The notes beneath the pieces are model-generated. The model was not told where the DNA came from and searched no databases. It worked only from the letters and a program-made list of their open reading frames with translations. A program made the position numbers and the translations under genes. Shown here in pieces: positions 47,990-57,287 of a stretch of 64,000 bases of DNA (positions within the stretch are counted from its first letter, which is position 1; each line of letters begins with the position of its first letter). Source of the stretch: Methyloprofundus sedimenti (lineage in GTDB: Bacteria; Pseudomonadota; Gammaproteobacteria; Methylococcales; Methylomonadaceae). The stretch lies in the NCBI RefSeq assembly GCF_002072955.1, contig NZ_LPUF01000002.1, positions 186,001-250,000 on the forward strand, in the 5' to 3' direction.

Positions 47990-48091
47990 CCCATACTCCT
48001 GCGATTTTTTTGTGTTGTGCCGTACACAGCACGATAAAAACTATGTTACTTCCAGTTCCCGCGCTGTGCATGGGAACCAGAAATCAATGAA

Positions 48092-48739
48092 CTACCTTTT
48101 TGCATTAGCAACCGCTTCTTTAGCAAGTGCAGTTACTTTATCCCAATCTTTATTCTTGACAGCATCTGCTGGAACTAGCCAGGATCCACCCACACATGCA
48201 ACATTTTTAAGCACCAGGTAATTATTATAATTACTTGGCGAAATCCCGCCAGTAGGACAAAAAGTAATTTGTGGAAGGGGGCCGGCAATCCCTTTTAGCA
48301 TGGGAATACCACCCGCCGCTTCTGCTGGAAAGAATTTAAAATGATCCAGACCATATTCCATGCCTAGCATTAGCTCAGAAACCGTGGCAATCCCCGGAAT
48401 CAAAGCAATAGAACTATGATTAGCCGCAGCTAAAAGCCTGGGGGTCAAACCCGGGCTAATAGCAAACACAGCACCCGCATCAGCAACTGCTTGTAATTGC
48501 TCTGGTGTGGTAATAGTCCCCGCACCCACAAAAGCACCTTCAACTTCCTGACTAATGGCTTTAATGGAATCCATTGCCGCCGCTGTGCGCAAAGTGATTT
48601 CCAGTACTTTAATACCACCAGCCATTAAAGCTCTAGCCAAAGGCACTGCATCTGCAGCATCCTGAATAACCATTACCGGCATAACAGGTGAAGCATTTAA
48701 AATTTCAGAGGGATAAACTTTCCAGTTATTTATTGTCAT
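48092..48739 (-). CDS. eda: 2-dehydro-3-deoxy-phosphogluconate aldolase
   Basis: 215 residues. Cleaves KDPG to pyruvate and glyceraldehyde-3-phosphate. Markers: [18 protein letters not shown] with the catalytic Glu, [11 protein letters not shown], and [13 protein letters not shown] with the Schiff-base Lys; [12 protein letters not shown] closes the phosphate site. Lies between edd and the pyruvate dehydrogenase genes, on the same strand. Fits the Entner-Doudoroff branch of the ribulose monophosphate cycle in methanotrophs (inference). Confidence 0.96.
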   Translation of the reverse strand: MTINNWKVYPSEILNASPVMPVMVIQDAADAVPLARALMAGGIKVLEITLRTAAAMDSIKAISQEVEGAFVGAGTITTPEQLQAVADAGAVFAISPGLTPRLLAAANHSSIALIPGIATVSELMLGMEYGLDHFKFFPAEAAGGIPMLKGIAGPLPQITFCPTGGISPSNYNNYLVLKNVACVGGSWLVPADAVKNKDWDKVTALAKEAVANAKR

Positions 48740-48811
48740 ATTACTTTTTTATTGTTTTAAAAGTAGAGCATAGCTTCACGCACGCCAGTTGCCAAACAGC
48801 TTGATAAAGGC

Positions 48812-48823
48812 GGGCTAAAGCCC
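48812..48823. repeat. Short hairpin in the eda-edd gap
   Basis: GGGCTAAAGCCC, a perfect 12-bp palindrome. A related GGCTAAAGCCCACC occurs at about 7503-7516 upstream of rlmI, suggesting a small dispersed repeat. Confidence 0.4.
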
Positions 48824-48863
48824 ATACAATCAACCTATTCGAGGTAGCTTATTGTTTTAGGCA

Positions 48864-50711
48864 TTAAACCCGGTCAACTCGACAAAAAAGATTATCTTCA
48901 TCAAATAAATTGGTTGCACCAGTTTCAGCGGATGAAGCTCCCACCCGGAATGCACCAAACATTTCCCTACCCATGCCCCAATGATGTTCCTGTGCACTGT
49001 TTGGCTCAGCCTGACGTGCTGCAAACTCCGCAGCATCGACTAATGCATTCACCTCACCCGTTTGGGTATTCAAGTTAATCACATCACCAGTACGTACTTT
49101 AGTTAATGGGCCGCCATCTTCACATTCAGGACACATATGAATTGCAGAAGGAACTTTCCCGGATGCACCCGACATGCGACCATCTGTAACAATGGCAACT
49201 TTAAACCCTCTATCCTGTAGAGAGCCTAATAACGGTGTCAATTTATGTAACTCCGGCATACCATTCGATTTCGGCCCCTGATAACGCAGCACAATAATAA
49301 AATCACGCTCCAGTTCGCCTCGATGAAATGCGGCAAGCACCTCATCCTGATCATCAAACACCATAGCAGGTGCCTGAACCACTTGATGATCCTCGGATAC
49401 CGCAGAAACCTTAGAAATACCGCGGCCCAGATTACCATGCATCACATGCAAACCACCGCCTACAGCAAAAGGCTTCTCAAGCGATCCGATTACTTCTGGA
49501 TCTAATGACGCTTCTGGCCCTTTCTGCCAAACCAGCTTTCCGTCGATTAGTTTAGGCTCCTGAGAATAATCAGCCATGCCACGATTATTAGCAACTGTTA
49601 GAACGTCCTCATGCAAGTAGCCGCCTCTTAATAACTCAGTAATCAGCACACTCATGCCACCTGCAGCCTGAAAGTGATTAATATCGGCCGGGCCATTCGG
49701 ATATACCCGTGTCAATAATGGTACTGCGCGAGATAATTCATCAAAATCATCCCAGTTAACTTCAATACCTGCCGCACGTGCAATCGCAACAATGTGCATC
49801 GTGTGATTAGTTGAACCACCTGTAGCCAATAATCCAACAATGGCATTTACAATCGCTTTTTCATCAATAACACGACCTAAGGGGCGATAATCATCACCCA
49901 GTGCGGTAAATTTTAAAACTTGTTCAGCAGCAGCTTTAGTCAGCTCATCCCGTAGTGGAGTATACGGATTAATAAATGAACTACCCGGAAGATGTAGCCC
50001 CATAATCTCAACCATCATCTGATTACTATTTGCCGTACCATAAAAAGTACAGGTACCCGGGCTATGATAGGATTTAGATTCCGACTCTAATAACTCTTTA
50101 CGACCAATTTTGCCTTCGGCATATTTCTGCCTGGTGCGTGCTTTTTCTTTATTAGTAATACCACTGGTCATAGGGCCTGAGGGTATAAACACCGCCGGCA
50201 AATGCCCAAAACTCAAGGCACCTAGTAACAAGCCCGGGACAATCTTGTCACAAACGCCTAGATACAGACCGCCATCAAACATATTATGACTCAAGCTAAT
50301 CGCGGTAGACATGGCAATCACATCACGACTAAACAGAGATAACTCCATACCAGGCTGCCCTTGTGTCACACCATCACACATCGCAGGAACGCCGCCCGCA
50401 AACTGAGCAACACCACCTGCTGCCTTTATCGCAGCTTTAATCAACACAGGTGAATCTTTATAAGGTTCATGTGCTGATAACATATCATTATAAGAAGAGA
50501 TAATTGCAATATTTGCTTTCTTATCACTGGCTAAATCAGCCTTATCTCCCGTGCTGCACGCTGCAAAGCCATGTGCCAGATTACCACAAGCCAGAGTTGA
50601 GCGGTGCGGCCCTTGCTCAGCCGCTTTATCAATATGTTTTAAATAAAGAGTGCGCACCACATGACTACGTTCAATGATTTTTTGAGTGACCTCTTCGACT
50701 ACTGAATGCAT
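48864..50711 (-). CDS. edd: 6-phosphogluconate dehydratase
   Basis: 615 residues. Dehydrates 6-phosphogluconate to KDPG with a 4Fe-4S cluster (IlvD/Edd family). Cluster-related cysteines are in [34 protein letters not shown] and [34 protein letters not shown] is the C-terminal signature. Followed by eda after 124 bp, together making the Entner-Doudoroff pathway. Confidence 0.97.
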   Translation of the reverse strand: MHSVVEEVTQKIIERSHVVRTLYLKHIDKAAEQGPHRSTLACGNLAHGFAACSTGDKADLASDKKANIAIISSYNDMLSAHEPYKDSPVLIKAAIKAAGGVAQFAGGVPAMCDGVTQGQPGMELSLFSRDVIAMSTAISLSHNMFDGGLYLGVCDKIVPGLLLGALSFGHLPAVFIPSGPMTSGITNKEKARTRQKYAEGKIGRKELLESESKSYHSPGTCTFYGTANSNQMMVEIMGLHLPGSSFINPYTPLRDELTKAAAEQVLKFTALGDDYRPLGRVIDEKAIVNAIVGLLATGGSTNHTMHIVAIARAAGIEVNWDDFDELSRAVPLLTRVYPNGPADINHFQAAGGMSVLITELLRGGYLHEDVLTVANNRGMADYSQEPKLIDGKLVWQKGPEASLDPEVIGSLEKPFAVGGGLHVMHGNLGRGISKVSAVSEDHQVVQAPAMVFDDQDEVLAAFHRGELERDFIIVLRYQGPKSNGMPELHKLTPLLGSLQDRGFKVAIVTDGRMSGASGKVPSAIHMCPECEDGGPLTKVRTGDVINLNTQTGEVNALVDAAEFAARQAEPNSAQEHHWGMGREMFGAFRVGASSAETGATNLFDEDNLFCRVDRV

Positions 50712-50923
50712 ACAGTTTTTTCCTCTTAAGTTACGTAAAGTAACAAATAAACAGTTTATCTAATTTAAAGCTGCATTATACAGAAACACTTTAACAACAA
50801 AAGCCACAGCAACAGAAAGAGCAGACTTTAATCTGCTAAAGTAGCGGTATATTAAAGACACCCTACAAAACACACACAAGCATAATTTTTGTATTTATGT
50901 GTATTTGCAAACGACTGCTCGCT

Positions 50924-52009
50924 CTATACCAAAGCCCTTGCTTTTAAAAAGGCCTGTTCAGATAAAGCGCTCCAATGAGAAACCTGCGTTCTAAACTGAT
51001 TAAATGAAGTATAAATCTTCTTAGCCATAGGATCTTTATTAGCCAACTCGAGCACCACTTCTTCAGAAAGCTGTTTTAATTTCCGTAACACATCATCAGG
51101 CAAAGCCTTTAGCTGAACCCCATGTTTATTGACCAAAGTTTCCAAAGCCTGATTATTGCGCGCGGTATAATCGGAAAGCATATCCATATTCACAGCTTTA
51201 CAAGCCGCCGTCACAATACTTTGTAAATCAGCTGGCAACTCATTAAAAGCCTGTTTATTAATGATCGCTTCCAATGTAGAACCTGGCTCATGCCAGCCAG
51301 GGTAATAATAATATTTCGCCACTTTATAAAAGCCAAACGCCAAATCATTATAAGGCCCAACCCACTCAGTAGCATCAAGCGCACCTGACTGCAGGGATGT
51401 AAACAGCTCTCCCCCCGGAATATTAACTGTCGTACCTCCAGCCCTGCGCAACACTTCCCCGCCTAACCCAGGGATACGCATTTTTAAACCTTTCAAATCA
51501 TCAACCGTTTTAATTTCCCGGTTAAACCAGCCCGCCATTTGCACACCTGTATTTCCTGCAGCGAGTGGAATTAAATTAAACGGCGCATATAACTCGCGCC
51601 ACAATTCCATACCGCCACCATAATATAGCCAGGCATTCATTTCCTGTGCAGTTAAGCCAAACGGAACTGAAGAAAAAAACTGCGTCGCTTCATTTTTCCC
51701 CTTCCAGTAATAAGCACCAGAATGTCCCATTTGTGCAGTTCCTTTGGAAACGGCATCAAACACTTCAAAGGCTGGCACTAATTCATTTGCGCCATAGACT
51801 TTCACCTTAATACGGCCGCCGCTCATCTCATTTATCAATTGTGCCAGTAAATTCGCCCCCACACCCAGGCCAGGAAAATTTTTCGGCCATGCAGTAACCA
51901 TTTTCCATTTAAATTTAGCTTGCGCATGAGCTACACCAGGTACCAGTACAGAACTACCTGCCACTAAAGCACCAACACTGGCCTTATTAATAAAATCACG
52001 TCTTTTCAT
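50924..52009 (-). CDS. TRAP transporter substrate-binding protein (DctP/TakP-like)
   Basis: 361 residues. A twin-arginine-like signal (MKRRDFINKASVGALVAG ... AHAQ) suggests folded export. The mature part matches DctP-family binding proteins, close to the 2-oxo acid-binding TakP group: KMVTAWPKNFPGLGVGANLLAQ, GAYYWKGKNEATQFFSSVPFG and LKMRIPGLGGEVLRRAGG with a carboxylate-binding Arg. No DctQ or DctM gene is adjacent, so the membrane partners must be elsewhere. Substrate probably a monocarboxylate, unproven. Confidence 0.88.
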   Translation of the reverse strand: MKRRDFINKASVGALVAGSSVLVPGVAHAQAKFKWKMVTAWPKNFPGLGVGANLLAQLINEMSGGRIKVKVYGANELVPAFEVFDAVSKGTAQMGHSGAYYWKGKNEATQFFSSVPFGLTAQEMNAWLYYGGGMELWRELYAPFNLIPLAAGNTGVQMAGWFNREIKTVDDLKGLKMRIPGLGGEVLRRAGGTTVNIPGGELFTSLQSGALDATEWVGPYNDLAFGFYKVAKYYYYPGWHEPGSTLEAIINKQAFNELPADLQSIVTAACKAVNMDMLSDYTARNNQALETLVNKHGVQLKALPDDVLRKLKQLSEEVVLELANKDPMAKKIYTSFNQFRTQVSHWSALSEQAFLKARALV

Positions 52010-52206
52010 ATTAAATTACCTAATTATCAATTAAGCATTATTCTACCTGAATCATAGCGTTTTATACATCGTCAGAGTTATCGCTTATAATTACAGTCGA
52101 TTGTATTATTTATAAACTAAACTTTAAATAACATCAAAGGACTTTTACCTACCAGGCTAATACAGACTGTATTAGCCCCAAATTTTTACTAAACAAGAGA
52201 TTTACA

Positions 52207-52866
52207 ATGAAAAAATTAACCAGCATTATTTTAGCGGCTGCACTCACTACAGGCTGCGTAATTGATCCCTATACTGGCGAAGAAAAAGTATCCAACACAG
52301 CCTGGGGAACGGGTATAGGTGCTGGTGCTGGAGCAGCAACTGGCGCGGCTATTGGCGCTATTGCCGGTGGCGGAAAAGGTGCTGCACTTGGCGCCGGTAT
52401 CGGTGCTGGCGTAGGGGCCGCAACTGGCGCTGGAGTGGGTTACTATATGGACACTCAGGAAAAGAAATTACGTTTACGCCTGGAAAGCACTGGTGTTAGA
52501 GTACAAAGAACTGGCGATAACTTAAAGCTAATCATGCCGGGTAATATAACCTTTGCCACGAATTCCGAGACTCTTAATAGTAATTTTTTTCCTATCCTCG
52601 ATTCAGTTGCCATCATTTTTAAGGAATTTAAAGACACTAATATCGACATAGCCGGTTTCACCGACTCTACAGGCAGCGACCAATATAACCAGGAATTATC
52701 TGAACGCCGTGCCGCTAGTGTAGCCAATTATTTAATCAGCGCGGGGGTGGGCAGTAGCAGAATTCAATCCCGTGGCTTTGGCGAACGTTACCCCGTAGCA
52801 TCAAATGATAGCGCAGCAGGACGCGAACAAAACCGTCGAGTAGAAATTAATATCCGACCTAAATAA
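52207..52866 (+). CDS. OmpA-family lipoprotein with glycine zipper (YiaD-like)
   Basis: 219 residues. Lipobox TTGC at about 14-17. A Gly/Ala-rich zipper (about 36-80) of GAGAGAATGAAIGA-type repeats probably spans or packs in a membrane. The C-terminal OmpA domain has NITFATNSETLNSNF, IAGFTDSTGSDQYNQELSERRA and GFGERYPVASNDSAAGREQNRRVEI, the peptidoglycan-binding signature. Tethers the outer membrane to the wall. Ends at a strong shared terminator. Confidence 0.92.
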   Translation: MKKLTSIILAAALTTGCVIDPYTGEEKVSNTAWGTGIGAGAGAATGAAIGAIAGGGKGAALGAGIGAGVGAATGAGVGYYMDTQEKKLRLRLESTGVRVQRTGDNLKLIMPGNITFATNSETLNSNFFPILDSVAIIFKEFKDTNIDIAGFTDSTGSDQYNQELSERRAASVANYLISAGVGSSRIQSRGFGERYPVASNDSAAGREQNRRVEINIRPK

Positions 52867-52885
52867 TTTTTTTTATTTAAGACAC

Positions 52886-52914
52886 AAAAAAGGCCGCGAA
52901 AAGCGGCCTTTTTC
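52886..52914. terminator. Bidirectional terminator between the OmpA-like gene and htpG
   Basis: GGCCGC and GCGGCC stem with a GAAAA loop, A-run on the left and T-run on the right. It sits between two convergent genes and can serve both. Confidence 0.9.
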
Positions 52915-52941
52915 GTCAAACACTAGCTCAATGCCAAGTAT

Positions 52942-54870
52942 TTATTTCAACAAGCCCTGCAATAGACCATTCAGGTTATGTACAAACTCGGCAGGGTCAT
53001 CTAACTGTCCGCCTTCGCTTAATACTGCCTGATCAAACAAAATACGGGTTAAATCAGCAAAGCGTGTATCGTCTTGCTCTTCTTTTAAGCGTAACACTAA
53101 AGCATGTTCTGGATTGATTTCAAACACTGGCTTAGTCGCACCCATACCAAACATATTCATATCCTGGCCCGCTTCTTTCATGATGCGTTCCATATTCAAG
53201 CTCATTGCGTCCTGCTCAGTCACCAGACAAGAAGGTGATGCCGTTAAACGATGGCTGATACGTACTTCACTTACTTTATCTTTTAACACATCTTTGATTT
53301 GCGTAATCACTGACTCAAAATCTTTAGATGTTTCTTCTTGTTCTTTTTTATCTTCTTCAGTATCGAATTTATCTAAGTCTAATTGACCTTTTGCAACTGA
53401 TTGCAATACTTTACCATCAAAGTCATTCAGGTTAGAAACCAGCCATTCATCAACACGGTCTGATAATAATAGAACTTCTATACCTTTTTTACGGAAAATC
53501 TCTAGGTGTGGGCTATTTTTAGCCGCTGTAAAACTATCTGCAGTGACATAATAAATTTTATCCTGCCCCTCTTGCATACGACCGATATAATCTTCGAAAG
53601 ACACGTCTTGTGTATCAGTATTCGCATGAGTTGAAGCAAAACGTAAAAGCTTGGCTACACGCTCTTTGTTTTTATGATCTTCAATTGGCCCTTCTTTGAT
53701 CACATTACCAAATTGCGCCCAGAAAGTAGCGTATTTTTCTTTATCGTTTGTAGCGATCCCTTCCAATAAACCCAGGACTTTTTTAACTGCGCCTGCTTTG
53801 ATCGTGCTGATTTTTTTGCTTTGTTGCAAAATTTCACGTGATACGTTGAGTGGCAATGAATCCGTATCAATCACACCACGAATAAAACGCAAATAACGCG
53901 GCATTAATTGCTCTGCATCGTCCATAATAAATACTTTACGCACATAAAGTTTTACACCATGCTTTGCATCTCTATCCCACATATCAAAGGGTGCGCGTGC
54001 AGGAACATACAACAACATTGTGTATTCGTTAGTGCCTTCTACCTTACTGTGTACGTGAGCCAAAGGATCCTGGAAATCATGTCCTACATGCTTGTAAAAT
54101 TCGTTATAGGCTTCGTCATCTAATTCATCTTTGGATTTAGTCCATAATGCAGAAGCACTGTTAATCGTTTCGTCTTCAACTTTTGCAGGCTCTGTTTCAT
54201 TGCCTTCTTCATCAGTCACAGCAGGAATTTCTTTCGCCATCACAATAGGTAAAGAAATATGATCAGAGAATTTTTTAACGATAGAACTTAAGCGGTAGTC
54301 ATTCAGGAATTCTTTTTCAGATTCTTTTAAATGCAAGATAATATCCGTACCACGACTTGTTTTTTCTACTGTTTCCAGTGTGTACTCACCTTCACCAGTT
54401 GATTCCCACAGCGTTGCTTCCTGGCTACCTGCTTTACGCGTAATCAAGGTTACCTTATCAGCAACAATAAACGCAGAGTAAAAACCCACACCAAATTGAC
54501 CAATCAATTCACTGTCTTTTGCCTGATCGCCGGTTAGTGCATCAAAAAACTGTTTAGTACCTGATTTTGCAATAGTTCCGATATGCTCTTGCACTTCTTC
54601 GCGCGTCATACCAATACCGTTATCACTTACTGTGATTGTATTTGCATCGTTATCAAACGCAATACGAATTTTTAAATCGCTATCACCTTCATACAGGCCA
54701 TCATTAGAAAGTGCTTCAAAGCGCAGTTTATCAGCCGCATCGGATGCATTAGAAATCAATTCACGCAAAAAAATCTCTTTATTACTATACAAAGAGTGAA
54801 TCATTAAATGTAATAAATGCTTTACTTCAGTTTGAAATCCTAGCGTTTCTTTTTTAGCTTCAACGGTCAT
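52942..54870 (-). CDS. htpG: Molecular chaperone HtpG (Hsp90)
   Basis: About 642 residues. Start at ATG 54870 (GGAGATA upstream); the longer frame has no Shine-Dalgarno. The N-terminal ATPase domain has [31 protein letters not shown] and [16 protein letters not shown]; the middle domain has [11 protein letters not shown] and [10 protein letters not shown]. Cytosolic ATP-dependent chaperone. A sigma-32-like promoter lies 40 bp upstream. Confidence 0.97.
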   Translation of the reverse strand: MTVEAKKETLGFQTEVKHLLHLMIHSLYSNKEIFLRELISNASDAADKLRFEALSNDGLYEGDSDLKIRIAFDNDANTITVSDNGIGMTREEVQEHIGTIAKSGTKQFFDALTGDQAKDSELIGQFGVGFYSAFIVADKVTLITRKAGSQEATLWESTGEGEYTLETVEKTSRGTDIILHLKESEKEFLNDYRLSSIVKKFSDHISLPIVMAKEIPAVTDEEGNETEPAKVEDETINSASALWTKSKDELDDEAYNEFYKHVGHDFQDPLAHVHSKVEGTNEYTMLLYVPARAPFDMWDRDAKHGVKLYVRKVFIMDDAEQLMPRYLRFIRGVIDTDSLPLNVSREILQQSKKISTIKAGAVKKVLGLLEGIATNDKEKYATFWAQFGNVIKEGPIEDHKNKERVAKLLRFASTHANTDTQDVSFEDYIGRMQEGQDKIYYVTADSFTAAKNSPHLEIFRKKGIEVLLLSDRVDEWLVSNLNDFDGKVLQSVAKGQLDLDKFDTEEDKKEQEETSKDFESVITQIKDVLKDKVSEVRISHRLTASPSCLVTEQDAMSLNMERIMKEAGQDMNMFGMGATKPVFEINPEHALVLRLKEEQDDTRFADLTRILFDQAVLSEGGQLDDPAEFVHNLNGLLQGLLK

Positions 54871-54909
54871 TATGTAAATATCTCCAAAATAATTGAAATT
54901 ATCTTCTCG

Positions 54910-54937
54910 ATATAAGGGTAAAGAATGTTTTTTCAAG
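54910..54937 (-). promoter_or_regulatory. Heat-shock (sigma-32-type) promoter of htpG
   Basis: On the minus strand CTTGAAA (54937-54931) and CCCTTATAT (54918-54910) are separated by 12 bases, close to the sigma-32 pattern CTTGAAA-N12-15-CCCCATNT. Position suits the htpG start at 54870. Confidence 0.65.
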
Positions 54938-55093
54938 GGCTAAATTTAAGCAATATAAAATACGCACAAAGTAATTCACTCTTGATTAGCATATTTTTTA
55001 CATTTTTCCTTGAAAATACGGAGACTTTATTAATTGAATAGCAGTATTGACACATCACTATTTTCTGATCAAACTTAAGCAGAGGTACTTATC

Positions 55094-55288
55094 ATGAATG
55101 AACTAGAAGAACGCAAAAAACAATGCCCTTATTGCGGAGAAAGCATAGATATTTTAATCGACTGCTCTGAAACACATCAAAACTACATTGAAGACTGCCC
55201 TGTTTGCTGCCAACCCATTACTGTTGATGTAACAGTCTCTCATGAGGGTGAAATAGCTATTGTGTTATTCCAGGAAAATGAGTCATAA
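55094..55288 (+). CDS. CPXCG-motif small zinc-ribbon protein
   Basis: 64 residues. CPYCGES at 11-17 and DCPVCCQPI at about 38-46 form a four-Cys zinc ribbon, the pattern of the CPXCG-motif cysteine-rich protein family. Role unknown. Shine-Dalgarno AGAGGTA upstream. Alone between htpG and the cytochrome-porin operon. Confidence 0.85.
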   Translation: MNELEERKKQCPYCGESIDILIDCSETHQNYIEDCPVCCQPITVDVTVSHEGEIAIVLFQENES

Positions 55289-55553
55289 GAACTAACTGTT
55301 ATTTACAAGACAGAATTGCTAATAACAAAAAAACATAACCATTCTAAACATCTTGCCCTTGCCGATAGGACTTCAACTAAGACAACCTCGTGTAAATGCT
55401 CAAGATCATTTAGAGCCTAATATCAGTATCCAATATAATTATTATGCTGCTAATGCTGCATCTTTCAATTCTTGCCTATTTATCGATAAACATAGACTTT
55501 GCATGAAATAGCTAGATCTAGATAAGAAAACAAAGTATTGCTTGATATTGGGA
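55289..55553. other. Spacer without a recognised feature
   Basis: 265 bp, AT-rich, between the CPXCG gene and the convergent reductase gene. I see no gene or strong terminator. Confidence 0.4.
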
Positions 55554-57266
55554 TTATGAAGCCAATTCTATATCAGATGCGGGGATAGAACTACAGGTCA
55601 GACAATAACCTTCCTCAGGCGTAAAGGATGGCGCTACCGGGTAATGAACTTCACCTTTAACCAGTTTTTGGCTGCAAGAGCCGCAATTGCCCATACGACA
55701 GCCAAAAGGCAGTGTAATACCGTTAGCCTCGGCAAATTCAAGAGTGGACTCTGCTTCGCCCGTCCAGGTCAGGATTTTTCCAGTCTGATCAAATTTCACC
55801 TGATATTGATTATCGGCTTTAACTGCAGCTGATTTGCGCTTGACGGTAGATGGTCCGAAAGCTTCAAAATGAATACGTTCATCGGCGACTCCCCATAAAT
55901 CCAGTCCTTCAGCTAAATCTGCCATCATCGGTCCCGGGCCACAGAAATAAAAATCGAAATCATTGCCTGGCAATATTTGTTTCAATAAATCAAGGGAAAC
56001 GCGACCTTCAATATGGTAATCCTCTCCCAGCCTATCCTGTTCTGCTGGAGCACTGTAGCAGACATGCAACTTAAGATGCTTGTTTGCCTGAGCAATCGAT
56101 TTCAGGTGATCTTTCATAATCTGTTCACTGCCATTGCGGACACCATAGAAAAACCAGATATCAGATCCACGTTTAATGCCGGATTTGTGCAAGTGATTTA
56201 GCATACTGAGCACAGGTGTAATTCCTATACCAGAACCTATCATGACAATTTTATTGAGTTTCCCTCTCTCAGGGAGACAAAAACTACCATTGGGTGCCAA
56301 CACTTTTATAGTGTAGCCTTGTTTAACCTGATCGTGCAAAAAGGAAGAAGAAAGACCTGGCGGCAATTCGGGTTTATCACGCGGCGGCGGGATGCGTTTT
56401 ACTGAAATGCGGTAATAATCATTACCCGGCGCATCAGATAGGCTATAACAACGAACCACCTGCTTTTCCTGTCCAGGTATGTCAAAGCGAAAGGTCAAAA
56501 ATTGGCCGGGTTTGTAATTCGGCAATTTAAATTTTTCGCCCGGTTTCAAGTAAAACGAATGAACCTGATCCGACTCAACCACAATCTTATCCACACTGAA
56601 TAACTTTTCATCGCTCCAGACAGGTACCGGAGGTTGCTTTTTTGTGGGTATCTCTTTAAATAGCAATTGTAAAAAGTTTCTGCCTATACGTAGAGTTTCC
56701 AATACAATTAATGGCAGGAACATAAGCAAAGTGCCGAATAAATCTTCATTTTCGCCAAACCCGCGATGCATAAACAATATAAATGCAGCTAAATAGACAA
56801 TGCGATGTAAACGTTTCCACCATTTATATTTTAAATGTTTTACTGAGAAATTATTACTGGTAAGAAATAAAGGAATGAGCAGACACAAGCCTGCCAGTCC
56901 AAAAAATAGATAAAACAGGTCAGGTTCCTGAAAATCTCTTACGATTTCCACCGGACTTTCTGCTTGATTTACATAGAGAAATGCGTGAAATGATGCATAC
57001 AGAAAACAACTAATTCCAATCGCGCGTCGGTGAACATTCAACGCGGCGATAACAGGCCATTTAGGAAAGAACTGCTTCAGTGGAGTCAGGCACAATACAA
57101 ATATCAAACAACTAATGGCTGTGTTGCCAAAAAAATCCTGCATATCAGAATATTTCCAGGCACCTAAACTACCCTCCATAGATAGAAACAACATGTAAAG
57201 CGCTGGAAAGGCAAGTAAAGGCCAGGCAAACAGCTTTTTTGAAATAATCGTAGCGATAAACTTCAT
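55554..57266 (-). CDS. Membrane flavin reductase: ferric-reductase-like core, FNR module, 2Fe-2S domain
   Basis: 570 residues. About six membrane helices in the first ~200 residues form a ferric-reductase-like (MsrQ/NOX-type) core. Candidate haem-b ligands are His in NVHRRAIGISCFLYASFHAFLYV and RLHRIVYLAAFILFMHRGF. Then an FNR module: RCYSLSDAPGNDYYRISVKR (FAD), GSGIGITPVLSMLNHL (NAD). The C-terminal 2Fe-2S site is GCRMGNCGSCSQ plus a late CLTCSS. It could pass NAD(P)H electrons across the inner membrane. Third gene of the cytochrome-porin operon (21-bp gap), making it the probable electron source for that system. Confidence 0.85.
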   Translation of the reverse strand: MKFIATIISKKLFAWPLLAFPALYMLFLSMEGSLGAWKYSDMQDFFGNTAISCLIFVLCLTPLKQFFPKWPVIAALNVHRRAIGISCFLYASFHAFLYVNQAESPVEIVRDFQEPDLFYLFFGLAGLCLLIPLFLTSNNFSVKHLKYKWWKRLHRIVYLAAFILFMHRGFGENEDLFGTLLMFLPLIVLETLRIGRNFLQLLFKEIPTKKQPPVPVWSDEKLFSVDKIVVESDQVHSFYLKPGEKFKLPNYKPGQFLTFRFDIPGQEKQVVRCYSLSDAPGNDYYRISVKRIPPPRDKPELPPGLSSSFLHDQVKQGYTIKVLAPNGSFCLPERGKLNKIVMIGSGIGITPVLSMLNHLHKSGIKRGSDIWFFYGVRNGSEQIMKDHLKSIAQANKHLKLHVCYSAPAEQDRLGEDYHIEGRVSLDLLKQILPGNDFDFYFCGPGPMMADLAEGLDLWGVADERIHFEAFGPSTVKRKSAAVKADNQYQVKFDQTGKILTWTGEAESTLEFAEANGITLPFGCRMGNCGSCSQKLVKGEVHYPVAPSFTPEEGYCLTCSSIPASDIELAS

Positions 57267-57287
57267 TAAGGATTCCTGCTTGCTGGA

